Notes under the pieces: generated by a model
What the model saw: the letters and a program-made list of their open reading frames with translations, nothing else
Told to the model about the DNA's origin: nothing
Database searches by the model: none
In this document: positions 62,745 to 64,000 of the stretch, piece by piece
Layout of the letters: each line of letters starts with the position of its first letter
How positions within the stretch are numbered: position 1 is the first letter of the stretch
Translations under genes and position numbers: made by a program
Assembly (NCBI GenBank): GCA_040757055.1
Contig: JBFLXY010000001.1
Coordinates: forward strand, 62,001-126,000
Direction: 5' to 3'
Length of the DNA stretch: 64,000 nt
Source: JAJZRJ01 sp040757055
GTDB taxonomy: Bacteria > Desulfobacterota > Desulfobulbia > Desulfobulbales > Desulfurivibrionaceae

Positions 62745-63902
62745 GTGAAACCTTCTCTTTCCTCCTTCCTGAAAAAAGGCAGCCTGGCGCTGGTGGCCGC
62801 CGTCCTGCTCGGCCTCGTCGTCGTGCTCGCCGGCATCAAGGCCCTGCAGATCCGCGCCATGGTGGAAAAAAAGAAACACTTTGTCCCGCCGCCCGAGGTG
62901 GTGACCAGCGCCACGGTCCGCAGCGAAACATGGGAAAACGCCCTCCAGGCCGTGGGCTCCCTCGCGGCGGTGCAGGGGGTGACGGTGGCCGCCGAAACCG
63001 CCGGCAAGGTGGTGCGCATCGCCTTCGCCCCGGGTGCCGCGGTCAAGGCCGGGGCGGTTCTCATCCAGCAGGACACCGCCGCCGAAGAGGCCCAGCTGCG
63101 GGCGGCGGCCGCCGCCGCCGAACTGGCCCGGCTCAATCTGGAACGCTACCGGAGCCTGCTCGCCACCAACAGCATCGCCCAGGCCACCTTCGACAACGCC
63201 GAGGCCCAGCACAAGCAGGCCATGGCCCAGGCCGACGCCATCCGGGCGACCATCGCCAAGAAACACATCCGGGCGCCCTTTGCCGGCCGGCTGGGCATCC
63301 GGCTCGTGAACCTCGGCCAGGTTTTGAAGGAAGGCGAGCCGGTGGTGACCCTCCAGTCGCTGGACCCGATCTTCGTCAACTTCCAGCTCCCCCAGCAGGA
63401 CATTTCCCGCCTCACGACCGGCCTGACCGTGAAGATCACCGCCGACACCCTGCCCGACAAAACCGTGGAGGGAAAAATCTCCACCATCAATCCGGAGGTG
63501 GAGAGCGCCACCCGCACCATCAGGGTGCAGGCGACGGTGGCCAATCCCGGCGAGGCATTGCGGCCCGGCATGTTCGCCGATGTCCGGGTGATCCTGCCGG
63601 AGCAGGGGACGGTACTCGCCATCCCTTCCACCGCAGTGCTCGCAGCCCCCTATGGCGATTCGGTCTTTGTCATCGAGACGAAAAAAGAGGAGCAGAGTGG
63701 AAAGCCCGCCACGGTGGTACGCCAGCAGTTCGTGCGCCTCGGCGCCAGACGCGGCGATTTCGTGGCCGTGATCTCCGGCCTTGCGGAAGGCGAAACCATA
63801 GTCAGCTCCGGGGTTTTCAAGCTCAGGAACGGGCAGCAGGTCAAGGTGGACAACACCCTCGCCCCCACGTTCGAACTGGCACCCAAACCCAGCGAAGGCT
63901 GA
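62745..63902 (+). CDS. RND efflux periplasmic adaptor
   Basis: A 385-residue membrane fusion protein. N-terminal anchor ('ALVAAVLLGLVVVLAGIKA'), lipoyl halves ('VAAETAGKVVRIAFAPGAAV'), coiled hairpin ('LRAAAAAAELARLNLERYRS'), and barrel ('IRAPFAGRLGIRLVNLGQVL', 'ITADTLPDKTVEGKISTINP'). The start is uncertain: GTG at 62745 is inferred since the upstream 26 codons to the ATG at 62667 are atypical and neither has a clear ribosome site. It lies 16 bp before an RND pump gene. Confidence 0.85.
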   Translation: MKPSLSSFLKKGSLALVAAVLLGLVVVLAGIKALQIRAMVEKKKHFVPPPEVVTSATVRSETWENALQAVGSLAAVQGVTVAAETAGKVVRIAFAPGAAVKAGAVLIQQDTAAEEAQLRAAAAAAELARLNLERYRSLLATNSIAQATFDNAEAQHKQAMAQADAIRATIAKKHIRAPFAGRLGIRLVNLGQVLKEGEPVVTLQSLDPIFVNFQLPQQDISRLTTGLTVKITADTLPDKTVEGKISTINPEVESATRTIRVQATVANPGEALRPGMFADVRVILPEQGTVLAIPSTAVLAAPYGDSVFVIETKKEEQSGKPATVVRQQFVRLGARRGDFVAVISGLAEGETIVSSGVFKLRNGQQVKVDNTLAPTFELAPKPSEG

Positions 63903-63918
63903 TCCCTCCGGCTGCGCC

Positions 63919-64000
63919 ATGAAATTCACCGATCTCTTCATCCGCCGGCCGGTGCTGGCCATCGTCATCAGCCTGCTCATCACCATCGCCGGGCTCCAGG
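63919..64000 (+). CDS. RND family efflux pump, N-terminal fragment
   Basis: Starts 'MKFTDLFIRRPVLAIVISLL', the classic N-terminus of AcrB-type RND transporters with the first membrane helix; the gene runs out of the window after 27 codons. With the adaptor just upstream it forms a proton-driven efflux system; the TolC-like partner is not seen nearby (the one at 16651 belongs to the ABC system). Confidence 0.92.
   Translation, partial: MKFTDLFIRRPVLAIVISLLITIAGLQ

Overview
The window is about 64 kb of GC-rich bacterial chromosome with short gaps, many stop/start overlaps (ATGA or GTGA) and Shine-Dalgarno sites on most genes. Gene content points to an anaerobic Desulfobacterota (deltaproteobacterial) lineage such as Desulfobulbales or a Geobacter relative. 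Pointers are the ispE-tRNA-Gln-prs-rplY block, a two-subunit 2-oxoacid:ferredoxin oxidoreductase, ADP-forming acetyl-CoA synthetase, a CheX phosphatase, Cys-rich two-component proteins, an ElyC-like protein and tRNA genes with encoded CCA. This placement is inference from gene families; no database was searched.

Layout. 1-9.8 kb: end of a DUF89 gene, then a minus-strand housekeeping block (rplY, prs, tRNA-Gln(TTG), ispE, DUF1844, serA), an unknown gene, cysS, and a Kef-type antiporter. 9.8-13.6 kb: a second Kef-type antiporter, a 610-bp gap holding a MITE-like element and a structured leader, a DUF3124 lipoprotein-like gene with a MEMO1-family gene, and tRNA-Gln(CTG). 13.7-18.6 kb: a five-gene TetR-TolC-adaptor-permease-ATPase export operon with a perfect palindromic operator over the regulator's own start. 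18.7-24.7 kb: a Rho_N mini-protein, a PilZ-like gene with motAB, cfa, an ElyC-like gene and a TIGR01777 epimerase. 24.7-29.3 kb: korAB, cheX, and a cNMP-domain gene coupled to a thioredoxin-reductase-like flavoprotein that lacks visible NADPH motifs.

29.4-34.1 kb: a divergent locus with an Ala-rich exported peptide, palindromic repeats, a membrane-anchored XRE protein with an EF-hand-like loop, a secreted partner, and a hybrid kinase with an ABC-binding-protein-like sensor. 34.3-42.3 kb: a Rieske-like lipoprotein with unusual cysteine spacing, leuB, an AsmA protein, GIY-YIG, purM, glucokinase, a zinc-ribbon protein, tRNA-His and trmJ. 42.3-45.9 kb: two coupled lipoproteins, a zinc-ribbon gene interrupted by UGA with a SECIS-like hairpin, an ICMT-like methyltransferase and a plant-type ilvC. 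46-51.6 kb: a kinase/regulator pair and a dGTPase coupled to a ClC protein. 51.8-57.5 kb: an HDAC-family hydrolase, a CBS protein, ADP-forming acyl-CoA synthetase and a CoA-transferase fused to a GNAT acetyltransferase. 57.5-64 kb: response regulator, internally deleted YjbQ, 5TM hybrid kinase, small membrane and soluble unknowns, and the start of an RND efflux operon.

How the parts fit: the central metabolism genes (korAB, ADP-forming synthetase, CoA transferase) suit acetyl-CoA-based anaerobic energy metabolism with possible control by lysine acetylation. The rest is amino acid and nucleotide biosynthesis, envelope maintenance, motility and a dense set of sensors. I see no CRISPR array, prophage or known defence island. 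The most promising unexplained items are the XRE/EF-hand locus, the UGA-interrupted gene, the cNMP-flavoprotein pair and the CBS/acyl-CoA/GNAT operon.
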